Positions 34,608 to 45,177 of a stretch of 64,000 nucleotides of DNA are shown piece by piece. Within the stretch, counting starts at the first letter, position 1, and every line of letters begins with the position of its first letter. Below the pieces are notes generated by a model, which was given only the letters and a program-made list of their open reading frames with translations, searched no databases and was not told the DNA's origin. This stretch comes from Sthenelais limicola (lineage: Eukaryota > Annelida > Polychaeta > Phyllodocida > Sigalionidae): positions 101,282,194-101,346,193 of the forward strand of contig OW804096.1 of assembly GCA_942159475.1 (NCBI GenBank). The letters run 5' to 3'. The position numbers and the translations under genes were made by a program.

Positions 34608-35484
34608 GTGAGACTGTACATAGCTTTCTGCTCAGCCCTTGGGATTAGCTACAAAAGACCAAACGCATCACAAATTTGCTGGTACATGGAATACCTTGCC
34701 ATGAACCAGCTCGCCCCTGCTACAATAGTGAACCATCTCTCCTCCCTCCGGATGTTCTTTAAGATGTCGGGCCTGCACGACGCACGTCTTCACGCATATG
34801 AAGTGAACATGTCCGTCAGGGGCATTCAATTGTCAGTAAGGCATGTGCCAGCACCGAAAGAACTAGTCTCCCAGAAAATGCTACTGGACTGCATTAAAGC
34901 CTGCAACCGATCTCATATACCCACCATGGCGAGAGCGGCCATCATCATCATGTATATGGGGTTCATTCGCCAATCGAACTTGTTCCCTCAATCGGTCAAG
35001 ACATTTGATGCCACAAGACACATGTGTGTAGGTGATGTTGATCTGCTCCCGGGGGGCGTCAGGCTGATCGGCTCAAGTGGACGAAAACCATGCAGTCCTC
35101 TCGCACCCCTGTTGAGATATTCCTACCAAGAAAACCCACAAGCTCTATCTGCCCCAGGAGGGCTGTCGCTGAGCTTCTCATAGACCATCCTGGCAGCCAC
35201 CCAAAGGCACCTCTCATGGCCTTCAGGGACTCTAACCCCATCACCATAGCCTACATGAGGAAGGAGTGGGCAGCCATAGTGGCCAGGGCTGGCTATACTC
35301 ACCTGAGGTCCACTCGATGCACAGCCTTAGGAGGGGCGGGGCGTCCTTTGCCTACCACAAAGGGGGAGCCTCCCTCAATGATATTATGGCACACGGGACC
35401 TGGAGCTCAGACGCTGTGAGATCATACATCCGCCCAAACAGGTCTGCCACCACCTCGGTACACAAGGCACTGAAGGCCCTGTGA
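34608..35484 (+). pseudogene. Ngaro-like tyrosine recombinase, two frameshifts
   Basis: The N-terminal core-binding part reads at 34608 to about 35085 (RLYIAFCSALGISYKRP, APATIVNHLSSLRMFFKM) and includes the first catalytic Arg in MGFIRQSNLFP. The middle reads in a second frame (VEIFLPRKPTSSICPRRAVA, RDSNPITIAYMRKEWAAIV). The C-terminal box reads in a third frame (about 35290-35484): HSLRRGGASFAYHKGGAS (H-x-x-R), IMAHGTWSSDAVRSYIRP with the terminal Tyr. All catalytic positions are recognisable but split over three frames, so this copy is dead. Confidence 0.85.
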
Positions 35485-35700
35485 TACTGGTGCTTGGGGT
35501 GGTGGTGGCCACGCCCACCTCTGTGCAAATAACCTTCGCTCAAGGACTCATAACTCAACAACAAGAATTACCAAAGACAATAACTAAATATTCCTCTGCC
35601 CCTTCCCCTCTCGGGGGGCGGGGCCCATCACCGTTTAAAAATTACCCCATACGTTCTTTAATAAAATACCAATATATAAAGTTCATGTGTTGTGTGCTTA

Positions 35701-38239
35701 ATGATGGGAAAATTTGAAAAATTCATAGCGTCACGAATATTTATGGTACCAGTAGAATAATGTAATGTACCGTACATCAAATGAAAGCTCATAATATCCC
35801 CTATTTATGGTATAATATAACCAAATACCTCAGGTTAATCCTTTAGCCATTAGGCCTAGGCCTATAAGAGGAAATGTGTGGAAGGTCATACACAAACGCC
35901 TCCTAGTGGCAGGATCCGGCTCGAATTTCAGTGATCCATATCAGATTTTGATCAACAGGGGCCAATGACCAATCGTGAGAAGTTTGATGCTTTTAACCAA
36001 AAGTGCACGGTTGTGGCCATTCCCCCTACTAACATAGGACGGACTACAGGGAAGACCCTAGTCCTATGAGGACCCTTGGTCACTACACCCTACAAGTCCC
36101 GAATCATCACCAATATCATAAGGCCTATAAGATCGCCGCGTAACAGTTGGTAGCCGACCTATCTACCTATTCGGCGGGGAACGAGTAGATTGCCATTATG
36201 CAGGCAATCTCTATGTCTATTCTGCCATTAGAATTCCAGGTTGGCGTCTAATCTTCCATTTTATTCTTTCATTCGAAGTGTAGGTCTATACGCTTGTAAT
36301 GTGTCCCGGGTAGGGCGCCGCCATATTGGGTACCAAAACGAGGCACAGGCCCGGGCACAGGCCATGGGGAGACGTCGAGTACGGTACGTAATAAACAATG
36401 GCAACGCATAGGTAAAGGTGGCGGCGGCCGTTTGTTATTAAATGTTATCGCTCTTATATTGGTTTAAACTGGTGCAACCTAAGGTTGTCATCCTGCTTAG
36501 AGGTTCGGCAAGGGTGTAATGTTCTTCCCCAGGCAATTGGACACTCACTCCAACAACAATGACGATGCAAGCATGTGTGTAACAAGGGGAGGGGTTGCAA
36601 CGTTTGTTACAGAGATGCAAGCTATAACTATAGTAAGCATGTTCAAGGGATGGGCCATCAAGATATTGATCATTATGTAAGTTAGAACACATGGTTGCAG
36701 GCCGTAACGTATAGTAATTTACTATTCGTTATAGTTTCTCTGAGAATTTTCAGTATGATCTGACCTGCATAATGCCATTCCTAACTTAACGTATAAATGG
36801 ATACACATTACCCGCGCACAATTACTCAATGAAATCCTCAACAGATGTATAATGATATAAATATCTCCATCTCCCTTAATATTTAACCATCGATTTTAAG
36901 TGTTCCATAGATATTGATGACTGATGATGAATACGATATTGATCATGCATTATATTGTAAAATAGAGAACTATCTCCCAATATTTTAACATTTGTTTTCA
37001 TGCATTGTCTAGCTATGAATTTCCTACTATTCAGTATAGTAGAGAAAGTACACTTTTATCTTGATATATTTTGTCACACTATTTTAAGCAAGATCATCTT
37101 ACACTATAATAATTACAATATACTTAAATACTAAAACATCATAACTTTTTGTCCCCCCCCCCCCCGCCCACCCCCGCATCATTTTTTACCGCATTCAGCG
37201 GCGGGTGGGTGCTAATTTCGTACTCTGTAACATCACATGCCTTCAATCTTGCGCAGATCTAAGCTACTTATCCTTTTATTCTATCTAACCCCCCCTCACC
37301 AAAAAAAAGAAGAAAATAAAAAAAATAATGAATAATACCAATCACTAATTAGTAGCTATCACTGTCTCAATGTCAAATCAATGTAAAACAAGGATCCTGG
37401 AACCGACAGCTTTATTTAAATAGAAGGACACATTGAGTACGATTATTATACAAAAGATTACATTCTGTTAATTGGAGAAAGCAATTAATGGAGAGACTTC
37501 TACATTTACATTTACACACAAATTAACCTTTCATTCACTTAAGAGAGGATTTCAGCTGGGGCCAAATATTTTCTTTTATTAGTAATTATGTGGAGGAAAA
37601 TAAATCAGTATTGGTCTACCGACCTAACAACTGCTATAATAATTCTTGTACTATGGGTGTATTATGTAGACATTTGTTTTCATTCATATTCTCGCTAGAT
37701 TAAAATGAACACGTCGTCGAACGACAATTGCGTTTTTTTCTAACTATTGATTGTATTTAATGTATTGGCCTGAAAATGAAATAAAAAAAAATTAATGAAT
37801 TAACTTTAATCAATGTACATTGTTTTACCAGTGATTTTGGATTGAGATTCATAATGTATGAAACTGGACTCATTATGAATTACTAAAAAAGAATCCCTGA
37901 CACTCTTCTTCCAATCCCGTGTCTCTCCCCCTCCCCACTCCCCTCTCTATACATAGCTCCCAACTGTTTCTCCTCCTCACCCCCTGCTTTCTCTCTCCCC
38001 TCTTTTTTGCCCTCCCCATCCCCGCTCTCTTTGATATTTCCTTCCACCTGTCCCCCACCCCTATATCGTTGATTCAAACCTGTTTTACGCCCATATATGC
38101 ATAGTAATACTTTTGGGGGATGATAGCGCATGCTTTTATTCTGATTACCTGGGCAAGGGGTATGGGAGTACTGATACAACCGATTATGAACATATCTCTA
38201 AACTGAACGGAAAAAAACGGGCGCCCATCGATGATAATC
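35701..38239. other. Intergenic stretch without a recognisable gene
   Basis: The sequence is AT-rich with a GC-richer island at about 36300-36440 (gccgccatattggg and ggtggcggcggccg) that could be a promoter, though no exon is seen next to it. A C-run lies at 37154-37166 and a CT-rich tract at 37912-38068. The open frames in the CT tract are low-complexity artefacts. Confidence 0.5.
37912..38068. repeat. CT-rich (polypyrimidine) tract
   Basis: About 155 nt of mostly C and T with tctctccc-like units, broken by short mixed stretches. It is low complexity and non-coding. Confidence 0.55.
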
Positions 38240-38572
38240 TCAATCTGTCCCCCGATGGCGGCCGGTTGGCGGCCTCCCGTAGTTCGTCACAGCGCCGAGC
38301 ATGTCGCTACCAGTATTACATGACTGCCGTGTCGTGCGAAATTTGGCCCCCTGCGAAATCTGGCCCCCTCGCAACGTGACGTCATGAGGGGCGGGGCATA
38401 GCTGTCGCTGGTGAATGGGTTTGGCCAATCAGATTTAACTTTACAGCATCGACAAAGACATCCACCGCTTCATACTGACCTCAAAATCAAAACAAACATT
38501 CATTTCACGTCCATCAGATCTATAATATCATATATCTGTCTGACTACTCATAGTGACATAGCTGTTTTAAGA
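38240..38572 (+). promoter_or_regulatory. Candidate promoter with CRE, GC box and CCAAT box
   Basis: A CpG-containing block precedes an ATG with a signal-peptide frame. It holds a full CRE palindrome (tgacgtca, 38377-38384), an Sp1-type GC box (ggggcggggc, 38388-38397) and an inverted-CCAAT-type context (ccaat, 38425-38429) within 55 nt. A gatggcggcc motif lies near 38254. The clustering and position, about 150-200 nt upstream of the ATG, suggest a real promoter; the transcription start itself is not determined. Confidence 0.5.
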
Positions 38573-38671
38573 ATGGACCCGCTACTCAGCGCTGCGACGT
38601 TTGTTTTATGTTGTTCTGCGCATCCAGCGGCTTCAACCAGACAGCAAGCAGACGAATCCTTCTCGGTGACG
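38573..38671 (+). CDS. Candidate first coding exon with signal peptide, unknown gene
   Basis: This is the first ATG in its frame and opens a 33-codon exon ending at a strong donor (gtaagt at 38672) in phase 0. The peptide starts MDPLLSAATFVLCCSAHPAA, a plausible signal peptide with a short hydrophobic core and small residues before a likely cleavage site, then RQQADESFSVT. It follows a promoter-like block. I do not recognise the family. A possible second exon is at 40611-40673; later exons are not identified and may lie beyond the repeats. Confidence 0.42.
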
Positions 38672-39010
38672 GTAAGTAAACATGAATAGGCCCCTAATGA
38701 CTAATCTCAAGATGCAGATTAGGGATAACGTACACCAGACAAACTTAATCATTTTCAGACGGGGATGGGGAGGGGAAATGTGACTTTGGGGTTGGGAAAA
38801 GTGTCAATTTATGTCAATTTCCTCAATATCCAAGCCCCTATATATAGTTGTCGGCCATATTGTGCCAATGGAAAAAAAACTGAAGCGGTAGGATTGTAGC
38901 TGCATGTTTTCGTAAGACCATGTAAGGCATGTTTGGTGAAAATGTCTGATTGCCCATTATCATCATCCTCGGGCACATGCCCGATCAAGGCCATACCCAG
39001 GTAACAGATT

Positions 39011-39433
39011 TAACGCAGATTTATGGCAGGTAACGTTAACTTAACGGTGATTTACGGCAAAATATTGGTCAACTACGTAAATGGTTTATGTTAATATTTA
39101 CGTGAATGTGTGGACTCAATTTTGAGTAATATTAGGCCTAACGTCAATATTAACGTGAATCTTAAGACTTAACATCAATTTTGCGCAATATCAACGTTAA
39201 TATTAATGTGAATCTTAACATCAATTTTCCCCAATCTTGACGTCAATATTAATGTCAATATCAATACCTTCGACGCCCAGTATAAATAAAATCTTTAAAA
39301 AAAAAAAAATATCATTTCCCCCCAATCTTGACGTAAATCTTAACGTTAATATTAATGTAGGATTTCTGTCAATATTAACCTTAATATCAATGTAAATATT
39401 AAGGTTAAATTAAGGTTAACTTAACGTCTTTAA
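39011..39433. repeat. AT-rich degenerate repeat of taacgttaatatt-like units
   Basis: More than twenty diverged 10-14-nt units built from taacgt, caatatt and gttaat follow one another, many being partly self-complementary. The run is interrupted by an A-run near 39299-39309. It is non-coding and lies in the presumed first intron of the gene starting at 38573. Confidence 0.6.
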
Positions 39434-39605
39434 TACTTTATTCCATAATTTTATTAACATCAATATTCGGTTCATAGAGTTTGGTCAATTTGGTTCATCG
39501 TTTTCTTGTTGATGTACTTCTTCATACCAGCTTCTCTTATAAATAAAATACAGCTTCATACATTATAACATTTGCAAATCGAAAATCACTAAAATGAGAA
39601 TTCTA

Positions 39606-39990
39606 AAGATCCAGTGTGGAAGGGAGAGGAGAGAGAGGGGGAGAAAGATCAGAGAAATAGAGAGAGGAAGAGACATGCAAGAGAATAGAGCCGGAGAGAC
39701 AGGCTAGAGAGGAGAGAGGGAGAGACAGGCTAGAGAAGAGGGAGTGGGGGGGGGGGGGACTCAGACTAAGAGAGAGGAAAGGTGGGTTAGAGAACATTGA
39801 GAGCAAGAAGTGAGAGATGCGAAAGAGGGCAGGAGGAGAGAGAAACAGTGAAAGAGAGGGTGGGGAGAGAAAGAGAGTGAAAGGGAGGGGGTGAGAGAGG
39901 ATGGGAAGAGAGAATGAGAGGGAGAGGGAAATGAAGACGGGCAGAAAGCGAGAGGGAGAAAGAGAGGGCAGGAAGAAATAAATAAAATGA
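39606..39990. repeat. GA-rich purine tract
   Basis: About 385 nt are almost entirely purines on the plus strand (gagagagg, ggggg, gaaagaga). A shorter GA tract lies at 40291-40382. Such tracts can form triplex DNA. The Ser/Pro/Leu frames on the opposite strand are composition artefacts. Confidence 0.65.
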
Positions 39991-40290
39991 GAGGACTACT
40001 CATTAATCTATCTGGATTCGTCATAATGCTAATACTGTACTGAATCTCCTTGTATAATTATTGATGTCGCTCTCCCCTCCTTTGTTCTCTCTCCCCTCTC
40101 CACTTGATAAATCGTGTTTATTCATTAGTACTTCAAAATATAATGTTTACTCTTAAATATAATATATTCATCATAATATTAATAAGAGGTAAAATGAATT
40201 TTATTTCTTGCAATATGGCAATATAAATTCCATTCTAGACAAATATAAAAAAATGTACGGCTCAATAGCCTATATTTTGTGGGTGGAAGG

Positions 40291-40382
40291 TATGGAGAGA
40301 GAGAGGGGGGGGGGGGGGGAGAGAGAGAGAGAGAGAGGGGACATAGAGAGGACAGGGAGAGAGAGGAGGGAGGGGAAGGGCT
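40291..40382. repeat. Short GA-rich purine tract
   Basis: It includes a G-run at about 40307-40319 and a (ga)n run just after it. Low complexity. Confidence 0.6.
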
Positions 40383-40610
40383 GATGTCCACCCCCCTATA
40401 TTTTAGAATTTTGAGAGACCTTCCATACCATATTCACAAATGATCTGCACAAATAAGAATTCCAGTCCATTAAGTATGAGCCTTATCAATATTGAGTATT
40501 CTTATAATCATACAATACAACAATACATTCTCCTATTCAAATATTATTTCTTACTCAAAGTATATATACATAATGCCCTACAATGAATTTATCACATTAT
40601 TTATTTCCAG

Positions 40611-40673
40611 AACGCATTAACCCTGATATTTAATGGAAGTGTGGTATCAATACAAATATCAACTGGAGCATGG
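40611..40673 (+). CDS. Possible second exon (63 nt) of the unknown gene
   Basis: Acceptor ttatttccag is good and donor gtcagt is weaker. The 21-codon frame NALTLIFNGSVVSIQISTGA is in phase 0, matching the donor of the exon at 38573-38671. There is no homology to support it, and a chance acceptor is possible. Confidence 0.25.
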
Positions 40674-40740
40674 GTCAGTTCTTTCATTACTTTTTCACAT
40701 ATTTTGCCTCTATTTATGTCTTATTGAACGCTTTATTATA

Positions 40741-41360
40741 GGCAGCTATAGGTATGTATGATGCCCCTGGGGCATCAGAGTTATAGACAGCTATAGGTAT
40801 GTATGATGCATACATACCTATAGCATAGTTATGCCCCCGGGGCATCAGAGTTATAGGCAGCTATAGGTATGTATGATGCCCCCAGGGCATCAGAGTTATA
40901 GACAGCTATAGGTATGTATGATGCCCCCGGGGCATCAGAGTTATAGGCAGCTATAGGTATGTATGATGCCCCTAGGGCATCAGATTTATAGACAGCTATA
41001 GGTATATATGATGCATACATACCTATAGCATAGTTATGCCCCCGGGGCATCAGAGTTATAGGCAGCTATAGGTATGTATGATGCCCCCGGGGCATCAGAC
41101 TTATAGGCAGCTATAGGTATGTATGATGCCCCCGGAGCATCAGAGTTATAGGCAGCTATAGGTATGTACGATGCCCTGGGGCATCAGAGTTATAGGTAGC
41201 TTTAGGTATGTATGATGCCCCTGGGGCATCAGAGTTATAGGCAGCTATAGGTATGTATGATGCCCCTGGGGCATCAGAGTTATAGACAGCTATAGGTATG
41301 TATGATGCATACATACCTATAGCATAGTTATGCCCGGGGCATCAGAGTTATAGGCAGCTA
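40741..41360 (+). repeat. Palindromic minisatellite, ~45-bp unit
   Basis: About 13 tandem units carry agctataggtatgtatgatg followed by gccccyrgggcatcagagtt. Each unit contains the near-palindrome gatgcccctggggcatc. Three units instead carry a 35-nt palindrome made of gctataggtatgtatg and its complement (about 40791, 40998 and 41288), giving a higher-order pattern. The frames reading ASYIPIA are artefacts of the repeat. Confidence 0.85.
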
Positions 41361-43309
41361 GAAGTTCAGAAGTTTAAGCATATATTCGTATATATAAAAA
41401 CAATATTAGGCGTTCAGATCTGCTGAAATAGGTCTAAAATATTAACTATATCTTTCAAGCGGTACACTATCTGGATCAGCTACACTGTGGAGGATTGCAG
41501 AACTACTACAATATCATGGATATTTCTTCCAGCTCTTAGTGTGAGAATTCGGTGGCCCAGCAGGCTACATGACTGGTACATGACATGAATTACACGCTAT
41601 CTCTATATATGCACCTGACTTCCCCCTCGCTATGTTCCACCTATTTATGGGGTCACCACCCTAGCAGCTGGCAACACATAGGGATTTAAGCTGTGAGCCT
41701 GCTGCATAATGATCGATTTTCACTGCACAAATTCATGTATATCATACTTGACTTTTATTGTTTGACTTATTGCTATATAAACATCCTGAATAATAAAAAT
41801 AAATGTGGTACCCAGGTTTGATTCCTGGCTTGGCCTTTTAAAAGAAAAACAGCTGATGCAAAGTGGACAGATTGGCCAATGGTCCCGCCACATGATGCTC
41901 TATTTGTTGTATAACATTATATAACATTACTCAACCTAATTATATTTATATCAGTTAATTGTATCTTGTATCATTGATATGTGATATATATAGATCTGTA
42001 GGCCTACATGAGTTACATGACATTGAAGGTAAGTTCCAAATTGTTATCATCATGATCAAGTTGTGTCCGGTCACTTTCCATGACTATTACATTTTTGTTG
42101 TTAAATCTAGGCCTAGGCTCCGAATTTTAATGGAGTATCACTCTGGCCCTCCTTTTGTCCCAATCTTGTTTTCACCCTTAAAGATGCATTATCAGCTGTG
42201 GAAGATGCTGAAATGAAATGACTATCCTTGAGATAAACATTCTAAATTAAGCTATCATATGTCCTGGAGGAACGATTCAAATGAAGAAAAACTGATTAAA
42301 AGTAAGTCTGCATCGATATTTGCTCTGAATACAACTACACCAGTGCCTTGTAATGGCCCATTCAATACAGGCGTATTGGGGAACCCCTCGTCACATGCAT
42401 ATATGCATGCACAGGGTCTATTTTTATAAGTGGTATTCACCACTTAGAGTTTTATTACTGTGATGTCATCGCCCTGTCAGACCAGAGATAAGTACAGAGT
42501 TATTAATAATAGCTGAGTGGATTGCTGTATATGTTCAGTTGCCTGATCTAGTGATCACTGCATGCATGGTTATAAATAGTGCATTGCAGTTAATGCTTTT
42601 GACTTTTTTTCTGTGCTTGAAAATGTCAATGGGCTGTGGTGACCCTGAGTAATTGAGTTGAGATTGAGGACTTAAATCCTTACGAATATTGTAAATTAGA
42701 TATGGTAATGTTCCGACCACTGTATTAATGTCTGAATATATTCATGTGTGTTACTGTTTATTGTGATGAAGATGATGATATTGTACACTTTTTCTACTCT
42801 TGTGAAAAAGTATATAGGTTCTGGGAGTATGTAAAGGGCTGGTTTAATGACAGCTGCACTTTACGATTGGGTAAGTACATGAGCAATCATCAAGTGCATC
42901 ATTTGGGTTGAAAAATCATTTGGGTTGAAAAACAAGAGCTCATCAATGTTTAAAATACTTACCTCTTAAGGGGGAATGTGTCCTACAATGTCTCATATAT
43001 TTTTTTAATCACGAGGGCAACACAATGCTTATTTTCAAGCCCAAACCATACATTAAAAACATAGTTTGTACCCAAACCACTGATTGAAACATGCAGCCTA
43101 GTAAACTCATTTTTCTGAAATGTTACTTACTTACTTTACTTATTGTCATATCCCCGATGGACACATTTGCCCTGGGGCGCCAGATTTTGACGCACACCTC
43201 CTTACAAGTTATTTTGGTTACAACTTGTCACACTGTTTCACAGGCGGCAGTGTAGTGGGTCAGGAGGCACTACTGTGTAGCGACTCAAAACACAGTACTA
43301 ATAAGTAAT
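41361..43309. other. Non-coding stretch
   Basis: Apart from the tRNA-related repeat copy at 41804-41900, I see no gene. A short stretch at 41992-42027 has splice-like borders (atatatag before, gtaagt after), but the frame has no support. Confidence 0.45.
41804..41900 (+). repeat. tRNA-related dispersed repeat (SINE-like), copy 1
   Basis: It starts tgtggtaccc, then ccagg-tttgatt-cctgg, which has the exact shape of a tRNA T arm (5-bp stem, 7-nt loop), followed by a seven-base acceptor-like end, an A-rich spacer and a unique 3' part containing agtggacagattggccaatg. The second copy is inverted at 47334-47432. No A box is seen, so this is a 3' tRNA fragment or truncated SINE. Confidence 0.6.
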
Positions 43310-44810
43310 ACTAGCAAATACCCATGATTTGCACGGGATTTGCTAGTGGGACAGTGGGGCCCACATCTTCCCACTCTCCTTGTTCCCTCTCCAACCATCT
43401 TTCTCTGTCAAGTTGTCTCTGTTAGTATCTGTTAGTATCTGTATCAACATTCATACCTTAAATGGAACCCTGTTAAAATGTTTTTTTGTCACTGTTGTAT
43501 TGTTGTTGCCTCGTATTCCCTCTCCTCCCCCGCCCCTCTCCCCCCTCCCCCTCCCCCTGCCCTTCTCCCTCCTTCCCCGCCCCCCCTTCCCCTCCCCCTC
43601 CCCTCCCCTCCCCTGCCCCCTCTCCCCCCCTCTCTCCCCCTGCCCCTCTCGCCCTCTCTCCCCCTGCCCCTCTCCCCCTCCCCTCCCCCCCCGCCCCATA
43701 TACCTCAAATGGAACGCTGTTAAGATGTTTTTTTGCCTCCCATTGCATCTCCGCCTGCCCCCACAATGGACATTTCCTGAGTTCCTTTTGGTGGAAATAG
43801 GGCCTGCAAGTGTGTCACGAGAGCGGCCGAGATTGGCCGAGAAAGGGGTGTGTCGGGTCCTGTCAAAATGCCGGGTATATAGAGTCACTATGGGAGATAA
43901 AGAACATAATCTAATACATCATTCAGGGTGGTCACACTCTTCACCGTTTTTTTATCATTGATAACTAACACATTGCTAATGAATTCTAGGCATCTCTATA
44001 TTAATAAAATAAGGGTTTTGAGCCTTAAAAGGACATCTTCTCTGAAACCGCTGGCCAGATCGCCATTATATTTCACATGCACATTGCCAAAAACGGTGCC
44101 AAGCCATTCCACTATGTTTCATTAACAAATTAGGGTTGGAAAGCAAAGCATGACGTCATGGACAGGTACCATGGCAGGTCGTTGCTTCACTACGGGACGG
44201 GAGTTGATATATTTCACCATATTTCCACCAAAAGGAACTCAGGAAATGTCCATTGTGGGGGCAGGGGGAGAGGCAATTGGAGGCAAAAAAACATCTTAAC
44301 AGGGTTCCATTTGAGGTATATGGGTTGGGGGGAGGGGGAGTGGGTAGGGGGTAGGGGAGGGGGAGGGGGGGAGAGGGGCGGGAGAGAGGGGCAGGGGAAG
44401 AGGGGCAGGGGAAGAGGGGCGGGGGGGAAAGGGGCAGGGGGGAGAGGGAAAGGGGGCAGGGGAGGGGGAAGGGGGGCGGGGGAGGGGAAGGGGGAGGGGA
44501 AGGGGGATGGGATGGGGAAGGGGGCGGAAGGAGGGAGAGGGACGGGGAAGGGGGAGAGGGGCGGGGAGGGGGTAGGGGGGAGAGGGGCGGGGGGGGGGGG
44601 GGGTAGGGGGGGAGGGAATGGGAGGCAACAACAATGACAAAAAAACATTTTATCAGGGTTCCATTTGAGATATGAATGTTAATACAGATACTAACTTACA
44701 GAGACAACTTGAAAGAGAAAGATGGTTGGAGAGAGAACAAGGAGAGTGGGAAGATGTGGGCCCCACTGTCCCACTAGCAAATCGCGTGCGAAGCACGGGT
44801 ATTTGCTAGT
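43310..44810. mobile_element. 1.5-kb foldback element with long inverted arms
   Basis: The left arm (43310-43799) and right arm (44220-44810) are inverted copies. Outer ends are actagcaaata / tatttgctagt; inner ends lie around gtccattgtgggg and its complement. Each arm has a subterminal tract almost purely C/T on the left (about 43508-43697) and G/A on the right (about 44328-44628), which explains the unequal arm lengths. The spacer (about 420 nt) has no coding potential. This is the shape of a non-autonomous foldback transposon. The many Pro- or Gly-rich frames across the tracts are artefacts. Confidence 0.75.
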
Positions 44811-45177
44811 TTACATATATTATCTGATCTTTATATTGGGGAGAAAACTGCTGTCATTTCCGACGTAATGCTATGATATAGGGGTCACCAACGCGTTGGT
44901 CCCCAAGTGGGGTGCCGTCAGTGGGGCAACAACTTAGTGAACGTAGTGAAGCAACAACTTGCCATGGTACCTGTCCATGACGTCATGCTTTGGGTGACCC
45001 AGAAACCTGGTGTAGGGGCACTGATAGGTTTGTTTTCAGGCAGTGCTAGGCGCCCTGGATTGGGGTGCTCGATGTGAACCCATTTCTAACCCCTTTCCAA
45101 CCCTAATTTGTTAATGAAACATAGTGGAATGGTTCGGCACCATTTTTGGCAGTGTGCATGTGAAATATAATGGAGAT
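44058..45177. repeat. Second inverted repeat interlocked with the foldback element
   Basis: Arm 44058-44194 (inside the foldback spacer) is inverted at 44942-45177, where a block of about 97 nt (44993-45089) is additional. The right foldback arm lies between these two arms while the left one lies outside, so the two inverted repeats cross rather than nest. Confidence 0.75.

Larger units (their letters stand above)
30721..35700 (+). mobile_element. Decayed Ngaro-like tyrosine-recombinase retrotransposon
   Basis: In order on the plus strand are a cysteine-containing gag (31088-32071), reverse transcriptase, RNase H and tyrosine recombinase, with at least four frame breaks from about 33780 on. 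The absence of a methyltransferase-like module after RNase H and the gag type fit Ngaro better than DIRS. I could not find the split direct repeats that bound Ngaro elements, so both ends are approximate. The left side abuts the DIRS terminus, so the DIRS may have inserted into its leader. Confidence 0.75.

Noticed and set aside
36300..36440. A second CpG-rich promoter
   Set aside because: GC-richer with a gccgccat motif, but no following exon, TATA, CCAAT or GC-box cluster, so kept only as a remark.
40829..41050. A repeat protein (ASYIPIA units)
   Set aside because: It is only the translation of the palindromic minisatellite; no start context and equal openness is expected from the repeat.
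40741..41360. A CRISPR array
   Set aside because: Units are contiguous without unique spacers, and the genome is eukaryotic.
43380..44648. Many overlapping Pro-, Gly- or Arg-rich frames on both strands
   Set aside because: They are by-products of the pure C/T and G/A tracts in the foldback arms; no conserved domain and strong composition bias.
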